From positions 1 to 64,000 of the forward strand of contig NZ_JARZHG010000014.1 in NCBI RefSeq assembly GCF_029946505.1: a stretch of DNA of 64,000 nucleotides, given 5' to 3'. The translations under genes and the position numbers were made by a program. Each line of letters begins with the position of its first letter. The first letter of the stretch is position 1. The notes under the pieces were generated by a model, which was not told the origin of the DNA, did no database searches, and saw only the letters and a list, made by a program, of their open reading frames with translations. The stretch comes from Polyangium sp. y55x31. Lineage in GTDB: Bacteria; Myxococcota_A; Polyangia; Polyangiales; Polyangiaceae. Shown here piece after piece: positions 57,346 through 64,000 of the stretch.

Positions 57346-57516
57346 CCTATACCCGCGCCCCCCCTCGACCCCCGTCGAAGCCGGATTGCCTGTACCCGCG
57401 CCTACCTCGACCCTCGTCGAAGCCGGACGACCTGTACCCGCGCCCACCCTCGACCCCCATCGAAGCCGGACGACCTGTACCCGCGCCCACCCTCGACCCC
57501 CGTCGAAGCCGGACCG
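57346..57516. repeat. Four tandem copies of a 42-43-bp minisatellite
   Basis: Units start at 57346, 57389, 57431 and 57474. Each reads CCTGTACCCGCGCCCACCCT then CGACCCCCGTCGAAGCCGGA with few changes. Every unit contains TCGAC-CCCC-GTCGA or a variant, a short hairpin. The array fills the space between convergent genes. There are no spacers, so it is not a CRISPR. Confidence 0.85.
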
Positions 57517-57531
57517 CCTCCGCCTGCGCCG

Positions 57532-58062
57532 TTACTCCGGCCTCATCACCCGCACGGGTTTTCCATCCGGCCCCGTACGAATCTCCCCCGGCGGCTGCGT
57601 CAGGCTCGGCGCGCCTGCGTTCACGGTGAACGACTGCACCCGCTCGCGCACCCGCCCCTCGAACGTCCCGCGCACCCGCACCGCGAGATCGGCCCGCGTC
57701 GCCGGCGCCGTGAACGACACCTCGACGGAGGCCTTGTCGCCCCTGCCGAACTGCCGGTTCTGCACGGGCTCCTTCGCGCTCGTCACGACGAGCCCGTCCA
57801 CGCCCCACACCTCGACCGTCACGTCGCTCGCGGCCTCTTCGAAGTCGACCGTCAGCACCGCGCTCGACCCGGCGAGCCTCCCTTCGACCTTCACGGGCGC
57901 GCCCGGCTTCTGCGTCCGGACCTCGCCTCCCTCGTCGGCGTTCGTCTCGACGCTCGGTGTCTCGGGCCCGCCGTGATCGGGCTCCTTTCGCTCGACCGTC
58001 CCGCAGGCGGCCACGACACAAGCGAGCAGAAAGAGCGCGCGCATCTCGTTCCCTTTTTTCAT
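57532..58062 (-). CDS. Lipoprotein coupled to a metalloprotease gene
   Basis: 176 residues. The ATG at 58062 overlaps the protease stop (ATGA). Signal peptide with lipobox V-V-A-A-C, an acidic Pro-rich spacer, then a beta-sandwich-like domain of about 110 residues (K-V-E-G-R-L-A-G-S-S-A-V-L-T-V-D-F) that could be a fibronectin/Ig-like or inhibitor fold. The second ATG at 58044 would keep the same signal peptide. Translational coupling suggests it binds or regulates the protease. Function unknown. Confidence 0.72.
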   Translation of the reverse strand: MKKGNEMRALFLLACVVAACGTVERKEPDHGGPETPSVETNADEGGEVRTQKPGAPVKVEGRLAGSSAVLTVDFEEAASDVTVEVWGVDGLVVTSAKEPVQNRQFGRGDKASVEVSFTAPATRADLAVRVRGTFEGRVRERVQSFTVNAGAPSLTQPPGEIRTGPDGKPVRVMRPE

Positions 58063-59678
58063 GGCAGGACCTCGATCTTCACTTCGTACGGACCCGAAAT
58101 TTCTCCGTAACCCGCCACGTTGACCACGTAGTCCTCGCCTGCGGTCGTGGAGAACGACACCGTCTCGTCGCCGCTCGTCGACTCCGCGTTGTCGAGCTCC
58201 TTGCCGCGCAGGTACACGTAGAGGTCCACGTCGCTCGTCGAGCTCGAGCTCACCTTCAGCGTCCCGCCCGTGCCCTTCACGCGCAGGAACCGGTTCTGCC
58301 CGAGCAGCGCCGGATCGAGCCCGCCGATCAGCGTCAGCGTCACCGACTCGTTCACCGCGACCGGCACGAACACCGGCAGCGCCCCCGGATCGTCGGCCGC
58401 GTGCGTCTCGCCCGTGCCCCACGCGTCCGCCACCGGATCGACCCCGAACGAGCTGCCCGCTCCGTGGTGCGCGACGAGCGCGTCGATCGCCGTCGCCGCC
58501 TCCGGATGCGCGCTCTTCAGCCCCGCGACGAACGGAAACAGCGTGGTCATCGCCGGCGTCGACTTCAGATCGCCGATGAGCACCGAGTACACGCCTTGCA
58601 GCTTCAGCTCGACGCCGTCGAACGCCTCGGCGTTCCCGTCGTACGCGTCGAACACCACGTTCTGCACCGTCGTCTCCGAGTACCAGCCGGGTTTTGCCGA
58701 CTCGCTCGTATCGTTTTTCTCGATGTCCTCCGAGAACCCGTCCTTCTGCCCGGGGCCCATCGAGTCGGTGTAGACCGAGTCCGGGTCGAGGATCATCGCC
58801 GAGAGCGCGTTGCAAAACCCCTCGCTGAACGCGAGCCGCGGATCGAGCACGTCGCCGAACCCGTGCGACCCGCCCCAGCTATCCGAGCGCGTGATGTGCT
58901 CCTCGAACGAGTGCCCCCACTCGTGCACCAGCACGTGCGTGTCGAACTCGTCCGTGTCCACGTTCTCCTTGCCGAGCACGTAGATCTGATCGCCGTCCCA
59001 GTGCGAGGTCCCGATCTGGCCGAACGCGACGAGCCCGTCCTCGGGCCGGTTCTCGACGCTCCAGTTGATCTCGAGCTTCGGGAACACGGGCGGCGGCGTC
59101 GTCTCGTCGAGGAACCGCCGCGCCGCCGTGTAGGCCGCGTCGAGCACCGAAAACGGCGCCGCGAGCCGCGGTTTGCCGTACGAGACGCCCGTCCACCCCG
59201 TCGTCGCCACCACGTCGAGCGACGTCGGCTCGTCGGCCACGACCTCGGCGCTCTCCAGCACGTACGTCGCGTCGCTCGCCGTGTTGTCCACGACGAGGAT
59301 GGAGGGCTCCATCGTCTCGGCGTAGACCCATACCTTCACCGCGGCCGTGCCCTCCCAGTCGAAGCCGTACCGGCCCATCGCGTCGGACGTCGTCTCGGCG
59401 AGGACCGAATCGTTCGCCGCGTCGAGCAGCGCCACACGCGCGCCGCGGATCGGCTTCCGATCCACCTTCGAATAGTCGAGCCCGTCCGCCGCGACGTCGT
59501 AGGCCACGGTCTCGTAAAGGAGCGTCCCCGAGAGCCTGGGATCCTCGGGCGGCGGATCGCCCGTCCCGCCTGGTTTCACCGAGGGCTCGTCGGTGCCGCA
59601 CCCCGTGAAGGACAGCGCGCCCAGCACGAACAACGCCGCCAGCCGATACCCCGAACGTGCGTATCCCGCGCCGAACAT
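58059..59678 (-). CDS. Zincin-like metalloprotease lipoprotein
   Basis: 539 residues from the ATG at 59678; an ATG at 59702 adds eight residues. Lipobox S-F-T-G-C. A beta-domain comes first (carboxypeptidase regulatory-like: R-G-A-R-V-A-L-L-D-A, then G-R-Y-G-F-D-W), followed by the zinc site H-V-L-V-H-E-W-G-H-S-F-E-E-H (HExxH plus downstream Glu in L-A-F-S-E-G-F). The C-terminal ~110 residues look like a PPC-type bacterial pre-peptidase domain (L-Y-V-Y-L-R-G-K-E). Expected action: extracytoplasmic peptide hydrolysis from the membrane surface. Coupled to the lipoprotein gene that follows. Confidence 0.82.
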   Translation of the reverse strand: MFGAGYARSGYRLAALFVLGALSFTGCGTDEPSVKPGGTGDPPPEDPRLSGTLLYETVAYDVAADGLDYSKVDRKPIRGARVALLDAANDSVLAETTSDAMGRYGFDWEGTAAVKVWVYAETMEPSILVVDNTASDATYVLESAEVVADEPTSLDVVATTGWTGVSYGKPRLAAPFSVLDAAYTAARRFLDETTPPPVFPKLEINWSVENRPEDGLVAFGQIGTSHWDGDQIYVLGKENVDTDEFDTHVLVHEWGHSFEEHITRSDSWGGSHGFGDVLDPRLAFSEGFCNALSAMILDPDSVYTDSMGPGQKDGFSEDIEKNDTSESAKPGWYSETTVQNVVFDAYDGNAEAFDGVELKLQGVYSVLIGDLKSTPAMTTLFPFVAGLKSAHPEAATAIDALVAHHGAGSSFGVDPVADAWGTGETHAADDPGALPVFVPVAVNESVTLTLIGGLDPALLGQNRFLRVKGTGGTLKVSSSSTSDVDLYVYLRGKELDNAESTSGDETVSFSTTAGEDYVVNVAGYGEISGPYEVKIEVLP

Positions 59679-59790
59679 CCTCCGAAAGTATCGAAGGCCC
59701 ATCCGCCCCGTCAACGCCTGCCCCCGCGCAAGCCTCGCATCTGTCCCCGTCGTTTTTCGGGCATCTCGATTGCAGAGGCCGGAAGACACC

Positions 59791-60408
59791 ATGCAATCGA
59801 CGATGCTTCGGCCGTTCATGTTGTCCCAAGCTGCGCTTTTGCTGCTCTTCGCCGCCCTGGGTTGTCAGGAACGTGGAGGACGTGACGATGCCGCGGGAGG
59901 CGAGGGGGCCTCGCTCGGCGCGCCGGGCGACTCCGATCGACGCGACGGCGGATCCGACGCGGGCGCATGCGACGAACCTCCGAGCCCCGAGACCGGTACC
60001 GCCGTTGATCCGAACGATCCGTGCGGCACGCTCCTCGGCGAGGGCGAGCCGCCCGCGCGCGCGGCCTGGGTAAGCGCGCCGGAGCCGAACTTCCAGCTCT
60101 CCAAGGCCGTCGGCATCACGTGGTTCGCCGAGTACGTGGCCCGCGTGCCCCTCGAACCGCCCGGCGACTACGCGCTCGAGCTCGAGCGCTGCGACACCCC
60201 GGCGCACAAGGCGACCGTCTGCGCGACCTCGCCGCTCGCGCGCCCTGCGAACGAGTGCGGCACGGGCATCGTCCGCTTCGGCGTCGATCCCACACAGTAT
60301 GGGCGTGGGACGAACCTCTACACGTTCACCGTTCGCCTGCGCCGTGGTTGTGTCGTCGACAGCGTCGACACGTTTTCCCTGACGGTCGATTACAACCCGG
60401 CCCCTTAG
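59791..60408 (+). CDS. Hypothetical lipoprotein
   Basis: 205 residues. The ATG at 59791 has GGAAGA six bases upstream. Signal peptide with lipobox A-A-L-G-C, then a low-complexity Gly/Asp/Ser segment (G-G-S-D-A-G-A-C-D-E-P). The C-terminal ~130 residues have beta-strand character (G-D-Y-A-L-E-L-E-R-C, L-Y-T-F-T-V-R-L-R-R-G-C) and paired cysteines, compatible with a single beta-sandwich. It is divergent from the metalloprotease gene. No family recognised. Confidence 0.7.
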   Translation: MQSTMLRPFMLSQAALLLLFAALGCQERGGRDDAAGGEGASLGAPGDSDRRDGGSDAGACDEPPSPETGTAVDPNDPCGTLLGEGEPPARAAWVSAPEPNFQLSKAVGITWFAEYVARVPLEPPGDYALELERCDTPAHKATVCATSPLARPANECGTGIVRFGVDPTQYGRGTNLYTFTVRLRRGCVVDSVDTFSLTVDYNPAP

Positions 60409-60467
60409 GGCGGAAAAAACGCCAAAACCTCGTGCTGGGGACCCGACCTCGGCTAGCATCGCGGCCG

Positions 60468-61895
60468 ATGGACTTCGTCCCGGGGGCGATGATTGGGGGC
60501 AAGTACCGCCTCGCGCGCAAGATCGCCGAGGGGGGCATGGGCGAGGTGTGGATCGGCGCGCAGATCTCGGGCGCGCTCGTCGCGATCAAGCGCCTTTTGC
60601 CCGACGCCGCGCGGGATCCGCACCTCGTCACGCGTTTTCGCCGCGAGGCGCTCCTGCTCGGCAAGATCGAGAGCGACCACGTCTCGCGCGTCATCGAACA
60701 GACGACCGATCCCGAGTTCGGCCTCCTGCTCGTCATGGAGTACGTCGAGGGCACGTCCCTCGCCGATCTGCTCGAAAAGCAGGGCACGCTCTCCGTCGAG
60801 GAGGTCCTCGACATCGGCGAGGGCGTCGCGCGGGCCATCGCGGACCTGCACCGCGCCAGCATCATCCATCGCGACGTCAAACCCGAAAACGTCATCCTGC
60901 GGCGCTTGCCGAGCGGCGAGCGCCGCGCCGTGCTCATCGATTTCGGCCTCGCTCGCCTGCTCGATCCGGCCGAGGACAAACGTGGCCAGGAGGAGACGCT
61001 CACCGGCATCACCCGCGCGGACATGGCGGTCGGCACCATCCCGTACATGGCGCCCGAGCAATTCCTGAACTCGCGCGAGGTCAGCGGCACGGCCGACGTT
61101 TATGCGCTCGGCGCGATCCTCTACCGCGCCGCCTCCGGCCGGAACGTCTTCGGCGAGCAGGACGACCTCGCGTATGCGCGCCAGAAGCTCAATGACGACG
61201 CCCCGCCCATCGCGCTCTCCCGCAAGGATCCCGCGGCCGAGCGCCTCTCCGCGATCGTCATGCGCGCCCTCAAGCGCAGGCCCGCCGAGCGGTACGACGG
61301 TATCGAGCCCATGCTGAAGGACCTCGCCGAGGCCCGCGCGCTCGCGCGCCCGCAAAGCTCCGATACCGACGCTCCCACGCAGGCGGCGCCCGTCTCCTCG
61401 CTCCTCGGCTCGGCCGCCACGCAGCTTCCCTACAACACGCCCGCCGCGGCGCCGCCGCCTGCATCCGCGCGTTTCGGTCCTTCGGCGCCGCTCCAGCGCC
61501 CGTCCCCCGCGCTCACCGTGCCGATGCCGGCCGTCTCCGACATCCCCGATCCGGGCCCTCCGGCGGCCCTCCGTCGCCCTTCGCCCGCGTTTGGCGTCCC
61601 CGCGGCAGCGATGCCTGCGGCCCCGCCGCAGGTGATCATCTCGCCGCCGGCCGCGGCCCCGCCCGTCGCCGCGCCGCCCCTCGCGGCTCCGCCCGTCGCC
61701 CCGCCGCTCGGCCGCCCTCCCGTCGCCGGCTTCGGCGAAATGCCTGCCGCCCCGAGGCCCGCGCCGGCCGTCGTCATTCCGGCCGACGCCGTCCCGCGCC
61801 GCGCCGCGTTTGCGTTTGGCCTCGTCGCGCTCGGCGTCGGGTTCGTCCTCGGATTCGTCGCGCACGCGGTCCTCGCGGGCGGCGGCTCACCCTGA
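60468..61895 (+). CDS. Ser/Thr protein kinase with Pro-rich linker and C-terminal anchor
   Basis: 475 residues. The kinase at ~10-280 has A-E-G-G-M-G-E-V-W, V-A-I-K-R-L, H-R-D-V-K-P-E-N, D-F-G-L-A-R and V-G-T-I-P-Y-M-A-P-E-Q, so it should be active. A Pro/Ala-rich linker of ~150 residues ends in one transmembrane helix (F-G-L-V-A-L-G-V-G-F-V-L-G-F-V) at the extreme C-terminus, so almost the entire protein is cytoplasmic with no extracellular sensor. It starts 60 bases after the hypothetical lipoprotein. Confidence 0.9.
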   Translation: MDFVPGAMIGGKYRLARKIAEGGMGEVWIGAQISGALVAIKRLLPDAARDPHLVTRFRREALLLGKIESDHVSRVIEQTTDPEFGLLLVMEYVEGTSLADLLEKQGTLSVEEVLDIGEGVARAIADLHRASIIHRDVKPENVILRRLPSGERRAVLIDFGLARLLDPAEDKRGQEETLTGITRADMAVGTIPYMAPEQFLNSREVSGTADVYALGAILYRAASGRNVFGEQDDLAYARQKLNDDAPPIALSRKDPAAERLSAIVMRALKRRPAERYDGIEPMLKDLAEARALARPQSSDTDAPTQAAPVSSLLGSAATQLPYNTPAAAPPPASARFGPSAPLQRPSPALTVPMPAVSDIPDPGPPAALRRPSPAFGVPAAAMPAAPPQVIISPPAAAPPVAAPPLAAPPVAPPLGRPPVAGFGEMPAAPRPAPAVVIPADAVPRRAAFAFGLVALGVGFVLGFVAHAVLAGGGSP

Positions 61896-61985
61896 CAAAC
61901 TCGTTTTCCGGCCGCGGCCCGCGCGGCTGGCCGTAGCCCTCGGCTGGAATCTCGCGGTACGCTGGAGCGTACCCGAGTCCCGCCG

Positions 61986-64000
61986 ATGCGAACCACCGCG
62001 TCCACCTTCTTCCTCGCTGGCCTCACCTCGCTCGCGGCCCTCGCCGCGTGCAAATCCGGCGACCAACCCTCGCCGACCGGATCGCCCCCCGAGCCCGCCG
62101 CCTCGAACGTGGCCCCAGGCGCGCAGCCTGCCCGCGCGCGCAAGCCGCCGCTCGTGCGCGAAGGCGGCGCGCTCGTCCGCTCGCCCTCCGAGCCTGCGCT
62201 TTGGCTCGCGGACGAAGATCAGCAAGTCGTCCGGCGCATCGCACTCCCCGCCGACGCCCAGAACCCGCCCGTCGCCGTCAAGATGCCCGGGCCTCCGGCG
62301 GCCGTCCTCGCCCTCGACGACCGCGTCCTCGTCACGGTGCGTGGCATTCGCAAGACCGACGATCCCGCATCACCTTACGAAGGCCCGGGCCTCTTGCTCG
62401 TCATGCGCCCCGACCCCGCGGCGGGCCTCGTCGAAATCGGCCGCGTGGAGCTCCCGGCCGACGCCTGGGGCCTCGCGATCACGCCCGACGAATCCACCGC
62501 GCTCGTCACCTCCCCGTGGACCCACGCGGTCTCGGCCGTCGACCTCAAGACCCTCCAGAAACGCTGGACCCTCGACGTCCCCCGCGAGCCACGCGCCGTC
62601 GTCGCCTTGCCCGACGGAAAAACCGCGTATGTCACGCACCTCGTCCGCGCCACGCTCTCGCGCATCGACGCCGTCGACGGTGAAGCCCGCGCCAAAGACG
62701 TCGCTTTCCCGGCCGCCCCCTTGCGCACCCCGCCCGATCCGGCCCGACGCGAGGCCGCGACGCTCGCGTATTCGGCCGTCCTTTCGCCCGACGGCGCGCG
62801 CCTCTTCGTCCCGCGCCAGGCGCTCGGGGCCATGGGCGAGAGCGCCTGGAATGGGCAAAACACCGTCGACATCCTCTCGACGGCCGACGAGAGCCCGCTC
62901 GCCGTGCGCGCGCCTCGCTGGTTCGTCATGCAATCGAAGCCGTTCCAGAAGACCCTCGGCGAGTTCGGATTCGAAGAGGCCGACCCGCACCTCACGGGCC
63001 CGGCGCCTGCGCAGATCGGCGAGGTCTTCGTCCAGCCTCGCGCCGTCGTGTATCGCAAGAAGACCCGCACCTTGCTCGTGGCGAGCGAAGGCACCGACAT
63101 GCTCGCCGAGCTCGACGCGCTCTCCGTCGACCCCTCGCTCGGCGCCCTTCGCAAGTACGACCTCGGCGCAGGCAATACGGACACGGAAGAAGCCAAACCC
63201 GGCAACACCCGCTGCGGCGCGCCCACCGGAATCGCGCTCTCCGAGGACGAGGGCACGGCCTTCGTGTTTTGCCGATCGAGCCACGACCTCGCGATCGTCC
63301 GGCTCGACGCCTACGACAAGCGCGCGCCGTACGAATCCTCGCCCCCTGGCATCTTCTCCCTCGGCCCTGATCCGCTGCCCGAGCAGGCCGCCCTCGGCCG
63401 CCGGCTTTATTACAATGCGCGCGACTGGCTCATGAGCGCCTCGTATGGCTGCGCCGGCTGCCACCCCGAGGGGCGCGACGACGGGCACGTGTGGCACGAG
63501 GACATCCGGGAGAGCTACGAGCAAAAAGGCAAGTTCGAGCCCAACGCGATGCACGCCTTCGAGGACAAGCAAGCATTCGAGGGTTTCCTCAAGGGCGTCC
63601 CGCGCCAGACGCCGATGCTCGCGGGCCGCGTCGCCGCGTTCGGACCTTATGGCTGGAAGGGCGAGAGCCCGAACCTGAAGCACCGCGTGATCATCGGCTT
63701 CGGCATTCACCGCTGGCTCGGCGGCGGGCCCTTGAGTTATTCCGCGGACAAGACGATTCCGCGCGCCGAGGCCATCGCCGCCTTCGCCCGCAATGGCCTC
63801 GTCCCGCCCCCGCGCGACAATCACGAGAAGACCGCCGAGGAGAAGCGCGGCGAGACGCTCTTCAACGACCCCAACGTCGGCTGCGCGACCTGCCACCTGC
63901 CGAAGACCGACTACACGAACCGCGCCGTCGTGGGGCTCGGCCCGTGGGCGTTCGACAAGGCACGTTTCGAGACGGAGGCGGAGGACGACTGGAAATTCAA
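61986..64000 (+). CDS. Di-haem cytochrome c lipoprotein with beta-propeller-like domain (partial)
   Basis: At least 671 residues, running off the right edge without a stop. Lipobox A-A-L-A-A-C after the ATG at 61986. Residues ~50-430 have repeats of YVTN/NHL propeller style (W-G-L-A-I-T-P-D-E-S, V-V-A-L-P-D-G-K-T-A-Y-V, G-I-A-L-S-E-D-E-G). The C-terminal part has two c-type haem sites, C489-A-G-C492-H and C633-A-T-C636-H, with W-A-F-D-K-A later, like bacterial di-haem peroxidase/MauG-type proteins. It may oxidise a substrate or accept electrons outside the cytoplasm. The propeller-plus-haem layout resembles proteins common in Polyangiales. Confidence 0.82.
   Translation, partial: MRTTASTFFLAGLTSLAALAACKSGDQPSPTGSPPEPAASNVAPGAQPARARKPPLVREGGALVRSPSEPALWLADEDQQVVRRIALPADAQNPPVAVKMPGPPAAVLALDDRVLVTVRGIRKTDDPASPYEGPGLLLVMRPDPAAGLVEIGRVELPADAWGLAITPDESTALVTSPWTHAVSAVDLKTLQKRWTLDVPREPRAVVALPDGKTAYVTHLVRATLSRIDAVDGEARAKDVAFPAAPLRTPPDPARREAATLAYSAVLSPDGARLFVPRQALGAMGESAWNGQNTVDILSTADESPLAVRAPRWFVMQSKPFQKTLGEFGFEEADPHLTGPAPAQIGEVFVQPRAVVYRKKTRTLLVASEGTDMLAELDALSVDPSLGALRKYDLGAGNTDTEEAKPGNTRCGAPTGIALSEDEGTAFVFCRSSHDLAIVRLDAYDKRAPYESSPPGIFSLGPDPLPEQAALGRRLYYNARDWLMSASYGCAGCHPEGRDDGHVWHEDIRESYEQKGKFEPNAMHAFEDKQAFEGFLKGVPRQTPMLAGRVAAFGPYGWKGESPNLKHRVIIGFGIHRWLGGGPLSYSADKTIPRAEAIAAFARNGLVPPPRDNHEKTAEEKRGETLFNDPNVGCATCHLPKTDYTNRAVVGLGPWAFDKARFETEAEDDWKF

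Noticed and set aside
57346-57516. CRISPR array
   Set aside because: The 43-bp units are directly contiguous, without spacers, and no cas gene is present.

Overview
The window is very GC-rich and reads like chromosome from a myxobacterium of the Polyangium/Sorangium type (order Polyangiales). That placement is inferred from four observations: four Hanks-type Ser/Thr kinases in 64 kb; a C-terminal Gly-rich/Cys-rich tail of MYXO-CTERM type at the left edge; many lipoproteins whose lipobox is followed by Gly-Gly-Met/Ala-Gly-Gly linkers; and MopE-like Asp/Cys repeats. No insertion sequence, phage, CRISPR array or plasmid gene was recognised.

Layout. 1-5.5 kb: the tail of a MYXO-CTERM protein, an unknown protein, small lipoproteins, an ArsC/Spx-like protein, an AraC regulator divergent from an epimerase, and a cupredoxin lipoprotein pair. 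Two dispersed repeat families lie between these genes. 5.7-19.3 kb: a membrane protein, a lipid-anchored lytic transglycosylase, a kinase followed by an envelope pair, a large lamin-tail/MopE-like lipoprotein, a five-repeat pacifastin-like lipoprotein, a GH113-like glycosidase and a family X DNA polymerase with a degenerate PHP domain. 19.4-28 kb: a divergent EF-G paralogue, an RCK channel-like protein without a selectivity filter, an aquaporin with one altered NPA box, a LicC-like nucleotidyltransferase, and a lipid cluster (desaturase, FabV-like reductase, TIGR01777 epimerase). 28-32.2 kb: a VWA/HEAT-repeat gene pair and a PAP2 phosphatase.

32.2-36.5 kb holds the most interesting locus: a compact minus-strand operon of lipidated Cys-tailed precursor, MNIO (DUF692) enzyme, DUF2063 partner and Ser/Thr kinase-SUMF1 fusion. 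It resembles bufferin or methanobactin-type RiPP systems, but has a lipoprotein precursor and a kinase. A perfect palindrome lies between it and a divergent outer-membrane barrel gene.

38.8-46.1 kb is a partner-switching operon. It has two SpoIIE-type phosphatases, three GHKL-type ATPase proteins and three STAS-type domains, one fused to a methyltransferase and one fused to its own ATPase in an slr1658-slr1659 arrangement. A good sigma-54-like site precedes it and a hybrid histidine kinase follows. 47.8-64 kb: tRNA-Arg(CCG), an L,D-transpeptidase, a methyltransferase, a PLP desulfhydrase/deaminase with a biotinyl protein, histidine ammonia-lyase, a 7TM-GAF-kinase fusion, a 43-bp minisatellite, a metalloprotease/lipoprotein pair, another kinase and a di-haem cytochrome lipoprotein cut by the right edge.

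Most start codons were chosen from ribosome binding sites, signal peptides and overlaps. Functions rest on motif recognition by eye, without database searches.
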